Below are positions 23,210 to 32,108 of a stretch of DNA of 58,416 bases, one piece after another. Position 1 is the stretch's first letter. Every line of letters starts with the position of its first letter. This DNA comes from Blastococcus sp. KM273128 (GTDB lineage Bacteria; Actinomycetota; Actinomycetes; Mycobacteriales; Geodermatophilaceae), in the NCBI RefSeq assembly GCF_021698975.1, contig NZ_SSXA01000016.1, positions 1 through 58,416 of the forward strand. Direction: 5' to 3'. Both the position numbers and the translations under genes were made by a program. The notes beneath the pieces are model-generated. The model was not told the origin of the DNA. It was given only the letters and a program-made list of their open reading frames with translations, and searched no databases.

Positions 23210-26002
23210 TTGGAGGAGCTCCGGTCGACGCGCGACCTCGCGGGCGAGCTGCACCCGGCTGCGGATCCCCAGCTTGGTGAAGGTGTGCCTCAGGTGGCTG
23301 TCGACCGTGTGCGGCGACAGGTACAGGCGGGTGGCGACCTCGCGGTTGGTCAGGCCCTCGGCCACCAGCCGGACGACGCGCACCTCGGACTCGGTCAGCA
23401 CTCCCCCGGCGACGACGTTGGGAGCCTCGACGGCCCGCGGACCGGGGAGCGCCCCGCGCGAGGCCACGGGCCGCGGCTGGAGCAGCCGACGGCGCGGACC
23501 GCTGCCCAGGAGCTGGTCGGCCCCGGCCAGCAGCAGGGTCGCCTCGGAGCCGCACCCGGCGACCTGCGCCGCCCGTGCCGCGTCCTCCAGCGCGGCCGCC
23601 CGGTCCAGCGCGCGAGGCGTCGGCGCGTACTCCGCCACGGCCCGTCGCAGGGTGGCGAGGTCGCCCTGCTGCAGACCCCGCGCGTGCCAGGCCGCGGCCC
23701 GGTAGGAGGCGACGTCGGGGTTGCGCTCGGCCAGGCCGCCCACCGCGGCCACGGCGACGGCGGCCGACGCCGGGTCACCGACCGCACGAGCCATGCGGAC
23801 GAGGCGGGCCGCGGCCCTGGGCTCCTGGACCAGCAGGCTCAGGCGCTGCGGGAGGTCCCGGCAGACCTCGCGGACCGACCGCGCCAGCCCGGCGGTGTCG
23901 CCGCACGCCTCCTGCACCAGCGCGCGCCGCCAGGCGAGCATCCCGGGCGGGGCCCCCACGCCCTTGGCCACCAGCGCCTCGGCCCGCTCGACGTAGTCCC
24001 GGCTCAGCTCCACGTCGCCGCGGTTGAAGGCGACCTGGCCGAGGACGGCGAGCAGCGGCACGTCGAGCGCCAGCACGTTGAGCTGCTCGGCGATGCGGAC
24101 GCCGGCCTCCGCCTCGGCCTCGGCGTCGTCCACCCGACCCACCGCCATGTGCAGCTCGGCCCGGTAGTAGTGCCACAGCGGCTGCGACCACGCCGAGCCC
24201 AGCTGGTCGGCCTGCCGCTGCCCCACCTCGAGGACAGCCTGCGCCTCGGTCATCCGGTCGGCAGCGATCAGGGCACGGCCCAGCCAGAGCCGGGGGTGCC
24301 ACGACAGGCACCCACCGCCCCGGCTGTCCGCCAGCTCCACCGCCTCGCGCGCCAGCTCCAGCGCCCGTCCGGTGTCCCCCCGGGTGCGCGCCACCCCGCT
24401 CCGGGCCACGGTGGCGAAGACGACGGCAGGGAAGTGCAGACGGGCCCGTCCCAGCTCCGCCGCCCGGGCGCCGATGTCCTCCGCCTCGGCGAAGTCCTCG
24501 CCGCTGAGGAGGGCGTGGGCATGCACCGCCATCAGCTGGGCGCGCAGCTCGTCGGGGACGCCGGAGCGGCGCAGCGCCTGCCGGGCGTGCTCGGTGACGC
24601 CCCGGTCGTCACCCGCGTGCTTCAGTGCCTGGCACAACCCCAGCCGCAGGCCGGCCTCCGTCGCCCCGTCGAGCCCCAGCCGCAGCGCGCTCTCACCGAC
24701 GGTCCGTGCCTCGTCGACACGACCGGCTGCCGCGAGCAACCGCACGACCAGGGCGCCGAGCGCGGGGCAGGGCGGTTGGGCCTTCCCGGTCAGCGCCATC
24801 CACCGCAGCGCGAGGTCGGCTGCCGTTCCGGGGGCGGTGGTCGCGACCCGCTCGATGGCCTCCCGCAGGATCTGCTGGCCCTGGGGGTCGCCGACGCGGC
24901 GGCTGCGGAGCAGGTGGTCGGCCACCTCCAGCGGGCTGCAGCCCTCCGCCTGCAGGACCGTGGCGGCCACCCGGTGCAACGCCAGGCGCACCGGGCCGGG
25001 CAGCGCTCCGTACACGGCCTCCCGGATGAGGTCGTGCCGGAGCACCAGCTCGGCACCCAGGTCGACCAGGTCACCGGACTCGATCGCCTCCGTGGTGGCG
25101 GGGGCGAGCTCCAGCGCCTCGCAGCCCAGGAGCCCGGCGGCCTCGTGCAGGGTGAAGGCCCGGCCGAGGACCGCGCCGGCCTCCAGCAGCCGGCGGGCGT
25201 CGTCGGAGAGGTCACCCAGCCGCCGGCTCACCGCCTGCAGGAAACCGGACGGCAGCCGGTTGACCGAGAGCTGGGCCACCCCGCCGTCGATGTGCACCAG
25301 CCCCTCGTGGACGAGCCTGGCCACCAGCTCCTTGACGAGGAAGGGGTTGCCACCGCTGCGGAGCGCCTGGTCCACCAGCGGTCGGGCCGGGCGGGCACCC
25401 AGGAGGTCGGCGCACAGGCGGGCGACCGCCCGGTCGTCCAGGGGTTCGAGCGGCAGGCGGTGCGCCCCGCGCTCGAGGAGCCAGCTGATGGCGTCCTGGG
25501 CCGGACGTCGGGCCGGCGAGGTCCGCCGGGCGAGGACCCAGAGCACCTGGGAGCTGGCCAGCGCGGGGACCAGGGCGCGCAGCGCCCACGAGCTCAGCTC
25601 GTCGGCCCAGTGGGCGTCGTCGACGACGACGACGAGCGGCCGTACGGCCGAGTAGTTCTCCAGCAGCTCCTCCAGCCGCGCCACCTGGAGCAGAGGGGCG
25701 CCGCGCGCGGCGACCAGGTCGGCGATGTGCGGCTTGAGCTCGTGCACGCCGGCGAGGGCGGAGAGGAGGGTGGTGAACGGGGCCCACTGGTCGGCCTCCG
25801 CGGCCGTCCGGTGCGCGACCGTCAGGTCCTCGTCGGCGGCCCGGCGGAGCGCCGCCGCGAGGAGGCTGGTCTTGCCGATGCCCGCCGGCCCCTCGACGAC
25901 GACGCATCCCCCTGTGCCGGCGGCGGCAGCGGCGAGCACGGAGTCCAGCGTCTCCAGCGCCCGCGCGCGGCCCTGCAGTTCCTCGGTGATGGTTCGAGAC
26001 AT
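23201..26002 (-). CDS. LAL-family (large ATP-binding LuxR) transcriptional regulator
   Basis: A 933-residue regulator. An AAA-type ATPase module is at the N-terminus (Walker A GPAGIGKTSLLAAAL near residue 38; Walker B RPLVVVVDDAHWADE near 122). A long helical TPR-like middle follows, then a C-terminal LuxR helix-turn-helix (LTESEVRVVRLVAEGLTNRE and VATRLYLSPHTVDSHLRH, last 65 residues). LAL proteins are typical pathway-specific activators of actinobacterial clusters. ATG 26002 was chosen over upstream GTGs because a GGGGGA element precedes it and the family fold begins just after it. A 24-bp palindrome lies 70-93 bp upstream. Confidence 0.9.
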   Translation of the reverse strand: MSRTITEELQGRARALETLDSVLAAAAAGTGGCVVVEGPAGIGKTSLLAAALRRAADEDLTVAHRTAAEADQWAPFTTLLSALAGVHELKPHIADLVAARGAPLLQVARLEELLENYSAVRPLVVVVDDAHWADELSSWALRALVPALASSQVLWVLARRTSPARRPAQDAISWLLERGAHRLPLEPLDDRAVARLCADLLGARPARPLVDQALRSGGNPFLVKELVARLVHEGLVHIDGGVAQLSVNRLPSGFLQAVSRRLGDLSDDARRLLEAGAVLGRAFTLHEAAGLLGCEALELAPATTEAIESGDLVDLGAELVLRHDLIREAVYGALPGPVRLALHRVAATVLQAEGCSPLEVADHLLRSRRVGDPQGQQILREAIERVATTAPGTAADLALRWMALTGKAQPPCPALGALVVRLLAAAGRVDEARTVGESALRLGLDGATEAGLRLGLCQALKHAGDDRGVTEHARQALRRSGVPDELRAQLMAVHAHALLSGEDFAEAEDIGARAAELGRARLHFPAVVFATVARSGVARTRGDTGRALELAREAVELADSRGGGCLSWHPRLWLGRALIAADRMTEAQAVLEVGQRQADQLGSAWSQPLWHYYRAELHMAVGRVDDAEAEAEAGVRIAEQLNVLALDVPLLAVLGQVAFNRGDVELSRDYVERAEALVAKGVGAPPGMLAWRRALVQEACGDTAGLARSVREVCRDLPQRLSLLVQEPRAAARLVRMARAVGDPASAAVAVAAVGGLAERNPDVASYRAAAWHARGLQQGDLATLRRAVAEYAPTPRALDRAAALEDAARAAQVAGCGSEATLLLAGADQLLGSGPRRRLLQPRPVASRGALPGPRAVEAPNVVAGGVLTESEVRVVRLVAEGLTNREVATRLYLSPHTVDSHLRHTFTKLGIRSRVQLAREVARRPELLQIP

Positions 26003-26071
26003 GTCGGTGTTCCCCCTAGCGGCCACTCTGGGAAGCGAGGGTGCAACGCTCCGTTTATGGCTGCGGCCGTG

Positions 26072-26095
26072 ATCCTGCACGACGTCGTGTTGGAT
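26072..26095. promoter_or_regulatory. 24-bp palindrome upstream of the LAL regulator
   Basis: Symmetric structure ATCC-NN-CACGAC/GTCGTG-NN-GGAT, with the central 12 bp (CACGACGTCGTG, 26078-26089) perfect. It lies 70-93 bp upstream of the LAL start. It is a good candidate operator for the regulator or a repressor, and part of it (ATCC..CACG) resembles the ATCCCG sites elsewhere in the cluster. Confidence 0.55.
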
Positions 26096-26198
26096 GTCAC
26101 TAGCCTCCGGAGCGCAGCACCGGCTGTGAGACGCACGCCATGACCGCCCTGCGCGGCCCCGCCGCTGCCCGCCCGCTGCCGCCCCCGGGACGCCCGGG

Positions 26199-27803
26199 TC
26201 AGACCCGTGAGCCGGCCGGGGCGGACGTGGCTGCGGCCAGGTCCTCGAGCGCGATGCCGGAGGTCTCGATCCCCCTCGCGGCGACCATGGCGACGCAGGC
26301 TCCCAGCGGCACGGCCACGGCGAGCGCGGCCAGGCCCATCCCGCCCGACGCCGCGACGACCGCGACGACCGGTGGACCGACGACCCCGCCCGCCTTGCCG
26401 AACGCCGCGCCGAGACCGCCGGCGCTCCCCCGCAGGGCCGTCGGGAAGACCTCCGCCGTGTACGGCCCCAGCATGGCGCTCAGCCCGCTGCAGGTGATGA
26501 GGACGACCACGATCTGGAGACCCAGCAGCAGGGGGCTGGTCGCCTGCACCGAGGCCGGCACCAGGCTCATGGTCACCAACGCCACCGCGCTCCCGCCGGC
26601 GTAGATCATCAAGCTCCGACGGCTGCCCAGGCGCTCGTAGGCGAACGCCACGGCGAACGAGATCAGCAGCGCGCACAGGCTGGCCACGAACAGCAGCTTC
26701 GCGAAGTCGACCTGCACCGCGCTGTCCAGCATGGTCGGCAGCATGGTGAGGAACCCGTAGTTGACCAGGCCCCAGCTGAGGCTCAGGACCGCCACCATCA
26801 CGAAGCGCAGCGCGTACGGCCGGTGCTGGACGAGCTCCCGCAGACCGCCCGCCCCCGTCCCCGGGGGATCGGCCGAGGCCGCCATCGGCTCGGTCCTCAT
26901 GTCGTACGTGCGCATCACGGCCTCGGCCCCCGCTGCGTCACCCCGGGCCAGCAGGAAGCGCGGCGACTCGGGGATGTAGCGGTTGAGCGCGACGAGCAGG
27001 AGCCCCGTCGGCAGACCGGAGAGCCACAGGAACCGCCAGGAGACCGCTTCCAGAGCAGCGGCCATCCCCGTCGCCAGGAGGTACCCCCCGCTGGCCCCGA
27101 GGCTCGCGAGGAGCACCGACCAGCGCCCCCGGAGCCGGCTGGGGATGGACTCGGCCAGGAGTGCGAACAGCGTGGGCACCATGCCGCCGGCGGCCGAGCC
27201 CATGGCGAAGCAGGTGATCAGGTTCCACGTGAACGACGGCATCGCGCCGCAGACCGCCGTCGCGGTGAAGAGCACCGCGGCGAGGAGGATCGACGGCCTA
27301 CGGCCGATCCGGTCCGCGGCGACCCCCCACGCCAGCGATCCGACGACCGTGCCGGTCAGCGCCACTAGGGGCAGCAGCGCAGCCTGGTCGGCGCTGATGC
27401 CGTACTCCTCGCGCAGCCCCGGCAGCACCAGACCGAGCGTGGCCGGCTTCGCCACGTCGATGACGACGGCGAAGAGCAGCACGGCGAGCAGCCCGGCGTG
27501 GGCCGGGGTGAGCCGGTCCCGATCCGAGGGGACGATGCGCAGCGGCGGCAGGGCCGGCGCGGTGGACCTCCGCGGCACGAGGGCGTAACCCGCGAGCACC
27601 GTGCCGACGCCGATTAGCACCATGCCCAGGACCATCGTCGCCGACATGGGCATGTGGCTCATCATGAAGTCGTGGTGGCCGGACATGAACACGTCCGGCA
27701 GGTGCAGGAGGGTCCCGGCCAGGACGATCGCCACCCCGAGCCGGAACGCACCCGGCCGGGCCATGGTGCGGACGGCGGACTCGCCGGCCGGGGAACGGGC
27801 CAC
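26199..27803 (-). CDS. MFS transporter with extra N-terminal helices and a His/Met-rich loop
   Basis: A 534-residue transporter. A standard 12-helix sugar/organic-acid-porter MFS domain spans about residues 95-520 (GSLAWGVAADRIGRRPSILL near 160; ESIPSRLRGRWSVLLASLG near 215; GPYTAEVFPTALRGSAGGLG near 465). In front are two additional hydrophobic segments (about 20-75) joined by SGHHDFMMSHMPMS, a short His/Met-rich loop unusual for MFS. It starts 2 nt after the AOC-like gene ends and is therefore coexpressed with it. Export of the product, or uptake of an aromatic precursor, is likely. Confidence 0.85.
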   Translation of the reverse strand: MARSPAGESAVRTMARPGAFRLGVAIVLAGTLLHLPDVFMSGHHDFMMSHMPMSATMVLGMVLIGVGTVLAGYALVPRRSTAPALPPLRIVPSDRDRLTPAHAGLLAVLLFAVVIDVAKPATLGLVLPGLREEYGISADQAALLPLVALTGTVVGSLAWGVAADRIGRRPSILLAAVLFTATAVCGAMPSFTWNLITCFAMGSAAGGMVPTLFALLAESIPSRLRGRWSVLLASLGASGGYLLATGMAAALEAVSWRFLWLSGLPTGLLLVALNRYIPESPRFLLARGDAAGAEAVMRTYDMRTEPMAASADPPGTGAGGLRELVQHRPYALRFVMVAVLSLSWGLVNYGFLTMLPTMLDSAVQVDFAKLLFVASLCALLISFAVAFAYERLGSRRSLMIYAGGSAVALVTMSLVPASVQATSPLLLGLQIVVVLITCSGLSAMLGPYTAEVFPTALRGSAGGLGAAFGKAGGVVGPPVVAVVAASGGMGLAALAVAVPLGACVAMVAARGIETSGIALEDLAAATSAPAGSRV

Positions 27804-27805
27804 GA

Positions 27806-28207
27806 TCAGCCCTCGTCCGCACCCAGGTAGATCGTGTAGAAGTGGGTGTCCGGGCTGGCCGGGTCGATGTGCATCTCGCCCCGGGCTCCGGCGAAGGCCC
27901 CGGTCCCGCCGGTGATCGCCGCGTAGAACGGCGGCGGGGGGAAGACCTCCTGCACGAAGGTCTGGAAGCTGATCGTGCCCTCGTCGAGCATCATGCTGAC
28001 GGTGCAGAGGATGTAGTAGCTGCCGTCGTCCTCCTTCCGCACCACCGTGCAGACGCCGCCGTCGAAGCCGACGGGCTCGCCGTCCCGCAGCACCTGGTGC
28101 GTGAAGACGCTGCGGTCCCCCAGGTTCACCTCCTCCGGACCGTTCTTGTAGACCTCGCGGACCTGTGGTCGGGCGACGAGCTTGATGACCGTCTCCGGAG
28201 CGGACAC
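27806..28207 (-). CDS. Allene-oxide-cyclase/dirigent-like beta-barrel protein
   Basis: A 133-residue protein with the AOC-barrel signature AITGGTGAFAGARGEMHI (about 98-115), preceded by strands such as GDRSVFTHQVL and SYYILCTVSMML. The eight-stranded barrel superfamily includes plant allene oxide cyclase, dirigent proteins and bacterial cyclases such as those of spirotetronate pathways. Members usually steer a cyclisation or coupling without a cofactor. The GTG at 28207 has an excellent SD (TAGGAGGAGCCAC). It lies inside the cluster just before the MFS exporter, so a tailoring or coupling role is plausible but untested. Confidence 0.75.
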   Translation of the reverse strand: MSAPETVIKLVARPQVREVYKNGPEEVNLGDRSVFTHQVLRDGEPVGFDGGVCTVVRKEDDGSYYILCTVSMMLDEGTISFQTFVQEVFPPPPFYAAITGGTGAFAGARGEMHIDPASPDTHFYTIYLGADEG

Positions 28208-28294
28208 GTGGCTCCTCCTACCGTTCTGGCGGGGTGTCACCGGTCGGGGCCGGCCGGGCGCGTCGGAGTCTTCTGGTGGCCGGAGCACGCGGGC

Positions 28295-28310
28295 ATCCCG
28301 TATCCACGTG
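28295..28310 (+). promoter_or_regulatory. Candidate cluster operator, site A
   Basis: ATCCCGTATCCACGTG, followed at 28317-28322 by a second CACGTG. It is 88-103 bp upstream of the AOC-like gene start (28207). It matches site B at 14 of 16 and site C at 12 of 16 positions. Confidence 0.45.
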
Positions 28311-28328
28311 TCCTGGCACGTGACCGGT

Positions 28329-30443
28329 TCACCCGACGAGCAGGGCCCACCCGACCTCGGTCCCGGTGCGGAGCAGGGCGAGGGTCTGGACGCAGGCGAA
28401 GGCGTCAGCCGTGGGGTGCGGCACGTCCCCGCGCCGGCCGAAGGCGCCGTCCGGGGTCTGGTGGCCGGCCAGCCAGCGACGGCAGCGTTCGGGGGACTGG
28501 GGTTCGCTGCCCAGGACCATGAGGGCCGCGACCGCGTGGTGGGTCGCCATCAGGCTCGGTGCCCGGCCGGATGCGAGGGCGAACGCACCCACCGGGACCT
28601 GGGCCGAGCGGAGCCAGGCCGCCGTCCGGGAGGCGTCCGGTGGCTGGTGGCCGAGCAGGGTGAGCGTCGCGAGCGCCCGCGCCGTCAGCACCGTGCTCCC
28701 GCGGCCGCCCGGGCGGTCGGCGTACGCGCCGTCGTCGGTGCGCGCGGCCAGGACGTGGTCCGCGCAGGCCGTGGGGTCGTCCGGGAGGGCGTCCAGGCAG
28801 TGCAGCGCAGCCACGGCGAAGCTCGTGTGCCACACGTCACCGCGCAGGCCTGCGACCGGTCCGAAGCCGCCGTCCGGCCGCTGGCACCCCCGCAGGTACC
28901 CGAGCACGTCGTCCCGCGGCGCACCGGAGCCCAGCAGCCGCAGCGTGAGGACGGCGCGGTAGGTGCTCAGCACGTCACTGCCCGAGCCGGGAGCCTGGCC
29001 GAACCCGCCGTCGGCGTTCTGGCAGCCGAGGACGCGCGCCGCGGTGGACGGCGGCAGCTGGGCGGCGGCACCCAGGGCGTACATGTTGGCGACGTCGTGG
29101 AAGCCGGTCGTGAGGCGCCAGCCAGACGTCCGGTCCTCGTCGCCGTACCAGCGCAGGTGGGCATCGCGGTCCACCGGGACGGGACCGACCTCGATGCGGG
29201 GCGCGTGCCGGCGTGCCGGCCGGCCGGCCCCGCGGACGACCAGCCCGGCCCGGGTCGTCGCCGGGCTGCCGGGCTGCCGGATCTCGGTGTCGCCGAGCGC
29301 GCGCGCCACCGTGGCCTGCGTGTGGGCGCTCTTCTGCGTCAGCGGGACGCTGCGCGGACCCTCCTGCACGAGGCTGCCCGGCTGGTAGGGAGGGGTCCAC
29401 AGCATCTGCACCGCGCGGGCGGCCACCTCGTCCGCCGTCGCCCACTCGTGCCCGATCGCGAGGTAGTAGCCCCCGTTCCGGTCGTCGGCCAGCCCGGCGA
29501 GGGCAGCGCGCGCGTGCGCCTCGACCGCACGGCAGGCGCAGTTCGCGTGGTCGAAGTGGGTCGCCGCGGCGAGCACCTGGGCCGCGTCGGCCGCCCGCTT
29601 GATCGGGTAGGGCATCTCCCCGCGGGCCGGCGCCTCGACCCAGTCGACGCCGGTGGAACCGTCCGAGGCGACCCGGTCCCAGAAGCCACCCTCGACGGGG
29701 TCGAGGAAGCGCTGCCCGATCAGCTCGAGCACCGCGTGCGCGGCGGAGGCGCAGTCCTCGTCACCGAGCAGCCGGGCGGCCTGGACCAGCGCCATGCACA
29801 GGCGCGCGCTGCCGCCGCACCGCCGCAGTTCGGCCGCCGGAGCCGTCCCCCCGGCAGCGTGACCGGCGAGCTCGGTGAGGCGCTTGGCCAACGTGGGCAG
29901 GACCGTGTCGTCCACCCCCTGCTCGCCCATCCGCCGCACCGCCGCCAGCGCGCGGACGGCCGCGATCGCCGTCTGCACGGTGGGCATCGCGCGCAGCGGG
30001 TGACGCCAGTCCTCGGTGACCCGGTCCGGCAGCTCGCCGTCGACGGCCAGGGCGAAGCAGCGGTTCAGGATGTCCACGGACCGGACGCGGAGCTCGTCCA
30101 CGTCCAGCCGCCCCGCCGCGGCCAGCATCGCCGTGGCGCCGTGGAGCTGGTAGCGCAACGTCCTCGTCCGGCCGGCGGGGTAGGGCTGCCAGTAGCGGTC
30201 GCTGAACTCCGCGAAGCCCGGGTGCCCGTTGCGGTCCTGGAGCCGCAGCAGCCCCTCGACCAGCGTGCGGACGTCGTCGTCCTGCCCTCCGTCGACCAGC
30301 GCCAGCAGCGTGCTGGACTGGTCGGTGAGGTGCTTGTCGGTGGTGAGGATCCGGCGCCCGGTCTCGTCCACCGTCCGAAAGGCACCACCGACCGCCCGGT
30401 CGAGGAGCCACGTGCTGAGGAACTCGCGTGCCGTGGGGATCAC
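28329..30443 (-). CDS. Two-domain alpha/alpha-barrel protein with prenyltransferase/terpene-cyclase-type repeats
   Basis: A 704-residue soluble protein with no close named relative recognised. The N-terminal part (about 1-400) is helical, with patterns of (alpha/alpha)6 barrels of the AGE or six-hairpin type (GGAFRTVDETGRRILTTDKH, GGFWDRVASDG, NGGYYLAIGHEWATADE). The C-terminal part (about 466-704) has five repeats related to those of terpene cyclases and prenyltransferase beta subunits (GCQNADGGFG, GCQRPDGGFG, RTDDGAYA, AQVPVGAFA, HQTPDGAFG). The cyclase acid motif DXDD is absent, so terpene cyclisation is not supported. GTG 30443 follows a GGAGG at 7 nt. It is the last gene after the halogenase and BBE-type oxidase. 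Confidence 0.6.
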   Translation of the reverse strand: MIPTAREFLSTWLLDRAVGGAFRTVDETGRRILTTDKHLTDQSSTLLALVDGGQDDDVRTLVEGLLRLQDRNGHPGFAEFSDRYWQPYPAGRTRTLRYQLHGATAMLAAAGRLDVDELRVRSVDILNRCFALAVDGELPDRVTEDWRHPLRAMPTVQTAIAAVRALAAVRRMGEQGVDDTVLPTLAKRLTELAGHAAGGTAPAAELRRCGGSARLCMALVQAARLLGDEDCASAAHAVLELIGQRFLDPVEGGFWDRVASDGSTGVDWVEAPARGEMPYPIKRAADAAQVLAAATHFDHANCACRAVEAHARAALAGLADDRNGGYYLAIGHEWATADEVAARAVQMLWTPPYQPGSLVQEGPRSVPLTQKSAHTQATVARALGDTEIRQPGSPATTRAGLVVRGAGRPARRHAPRIEVGPVPVDRDAHLRWYGDEDRTSGWRLTTGFHDVANMYALGAAAQLPPSTAARVLGCQNADGGFGQAPGSGSDVLSTYRAVLTLRLLGSGAPRDDVLGYLRGCQRPDGGFGPVAGLRGDVWHTSFAVAALHCLDALPDDPTACADHVLAARTDDGAYADRPGGRGSTVLTARALATLTLLGHQPPDASRTAAWLRSAQVPVGAFALASGRAPSLMATHHAVAALMVLGSEPQSPERCRRWLAGHQTPDGAFGRRGDVPHPTADAFACVQTLALLRTGTEVGWALLVG

Positions 30444-30498
30444 CGTCGCACCTCCGGGGTGTGCCGTCTCGTGGCCCGAGCGCTCGACCGCCACCGGG

Positions 30499-32076
30499 TT
30501 AGCCCGGTCCGGCGGCCACGGCCGGCCGGTCGGCGCGGAAGAGGCCGTGCGGGTCGTAGGTGCGCTGGAGCTGCCTGAGCCGCTGGAGGTCCCGGGGCTC
30601 GTACGCCGCGGGCATCCGCTCCCGGGACTCGTCGTCCGTACCGAGGAAGTTCAGCGCCGTCCCGGCGGCCCACGGCGCCATCCGCTCGGCGAGCAGCGCC
30701 GAGTGCGCCAGTACTGCGCCGTCCCGGTCCGGTGGCGTGGCGCTGTAGAGGAGGAAGCCCGCCCCCCGGTGGCCGACCGCGTTCGGCACCGCGGGCGGCC
30801 GGGCCAGGGCGCCGCCGAGGTGGCGCACCTCCAGGAAGGACAGCGGTGAGGCGCTGTCCGGTCCGACGACGTCCAGCAGCGCGTCCACCGCGTCCTCGTC
30901 CAGCTCCCGGAGCAGAGCGTTGCGCTCCACGACGTCCGAGCGCAGGGGCGGGTCGGCGTGGATGCGGCCGCACTCGCGGAACGGCATCTCGGCGACCGTG
31001 TCGCTGAGCGGCACCGCCGCGGAACGGAGCGGCCGTACGAGCGCCTCGCCGTCCTCCGCACTGCCGCAGTAGGCGATGCGGACGTGGACGGTGAACCGGC
31101 CGCGCAGGGCCTCGGGCACGTCCTCGGACAGCGGGAAGCGGTTGAGCGCCACGGACGAGGACATTCCCTCCGGGACGTCGCGGACCCACCGGCGGTAGGC
31201 GTGCAGCACCGTGCCGGCGGTGCTGCCGCGGAAGAAGAGGCCCCCGCCGTAGAAGCGGGGCACGGGGAACAACCCGATGTCCATCGACGTGACCACCCCG
31301 AGGCTGCCCTTGCCCCCGCGCACACCCCAGAAGAGGTCCGGGTACTGGCCCGCCGTCGCCGTGCGCAGGCTGCCGTTGCCGCTGACCACGTCGATGCTCG
31401 TCACGTGATCGGCTGCGTAGCCGTGCAGGCGGCCGAGGAGCCCCAGCCCACCACCGACCGTGTAGCCGACGGCGCCGACGTCCGGCGACGACCCGGCGAG
31501 CGGGGCCAGCCCGAAGGCGGCGGCCTCGTGCAGCACCCGTTCCCACCGCACGCCGGCGTCCACGCGGGCCGTCCGTGCCATCGGGTCGACGCGGACGCCC
31601 TGCATGCGCCGCGTCACGACGAGGACCGCCCCGGCGGTCCCGGGCGGCGCCGCGTGCCCCGTCGCGAGCACCGCGACCGGAAGGCCGTGCTCGGTGGCGT
31701 GGGCCACGGCGGCCACCACGTCGGCTGCCCCGGTGGCGCCGACGACGACCGCGGGCTCGTGGCCCGGATCGACACCCACCGCGGCGCACTCGGCGCGGAA
31801 GGCGTCGCCGTCACCGGGGCGGAGGACCGGCCCCGCGACGCGCGCGGCCAGCGGGTCCTCCCAGAGCGCCGGCGCCGGCGACGGGCGCGCGACGGCGGGC
31901 TCGGGGATGCCGCGCAGCCGTGCCCGCCCCAGTCCCACCCGTGATCCGATCCGGGAGGCGAAGGCGGGACGGGCACCGGCGCGGGGTTTCCGGTCGGCGT
32001 CCACCGGCGTCGCCGTCCCCGGACCGTGCGATGCCCCGTCCGGGGCTCGGCCGGCCTCGGCCAACGTCTCGGACAC
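30499..32076 (-). CDS. BBE-type FAD-linked oxidase
   Basis: A 525-residue PCMH-fold oxidase of the berberine-bridge-enzyme family. The FAD domain carries VAVLATGHAAPPGTAGAVLV, whose histidine is the usual covalent FAD anchor, and VGAVGYTVGGGLGLLGRLHG with YAADHVTSIDVV. The C-terminal BBE motif YDPHGLFRAD is intact. The cysteine that forms the second flavin bond in bicovalent members is replaced: the segment reads AGSSPDVGAVG. Such enzymes catalyse oxidative ring closures and alcohol or amine oxidations in many actinobacterial pathways. GTG 32076 follows GGGAAGGAGACCCGG; it begins 32 nt after the halogenase stop. Confidence 0.88.
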   Translation of the reverse strand: MSETLAEAGRAPDGASHGPGTATPVDADRKPRAGARPAFASRIGSRVGLGRARLRGIPEPAVARPSPAPALWEDPLAARVAGPVLRPGDGDAFRAECAAVGVDPGHEPAVVVGATGAADVVAAVAHATEHGLPVAVLATGHAAPPGTAGAVLVVTRRMQGVRVDPMARTARVDAGVRWERVLHEAAAFGLAPLAGSSPDVGAVGYTVGGGLGLLGRLHGYAADHVTSIDVVSGNGSLRTATAGQYPDLFWGVRGGKGSLGVVTSMDIGLFPVPRFYGGGLFFRGSTAGTVLHAYRRWVRDVPEGMSSSVALNRFPLSEDVPEALRGRFTVHVRIAYCGSAEDGEALVRPLRSAAVPLSDTVAEMPFRECGRIHADPPLRSDVVERNALLRELDEDAVDALLDVVGPDSASPLSFLEVRHLGGALARPPAVPNAVGHRGAGFLLYSATPPDRDGAVLAHSALLAERMAPWAAGTALNFLGTDDESRERMPAAYEPRDLQRLRQLQRTYDPHGLFRADRPAVAAGPG

Positions 32077-32108
32077 CCGGGTCTCCTTCCCTCGTGGATC
32101 GGTGCGGG

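Noticed and set aside
23210..26143. 977-codon plus-strand open frame opposite the LAL regulator
   Set aside because: Low-complexity Gly/Arg/Gln/His product with no domain; the minus-strand frame has Walker motifs and a LuxR helix-turn-helix.
28329..30443. Squalene-hopene or other terpene cyclase
   Set aside because: Only the repeat architecture matches; the DXDD acid motif is missing and the N-terminal half is a different alpha/alpha barrel. No prenyl diphosphate synthase is nearby.
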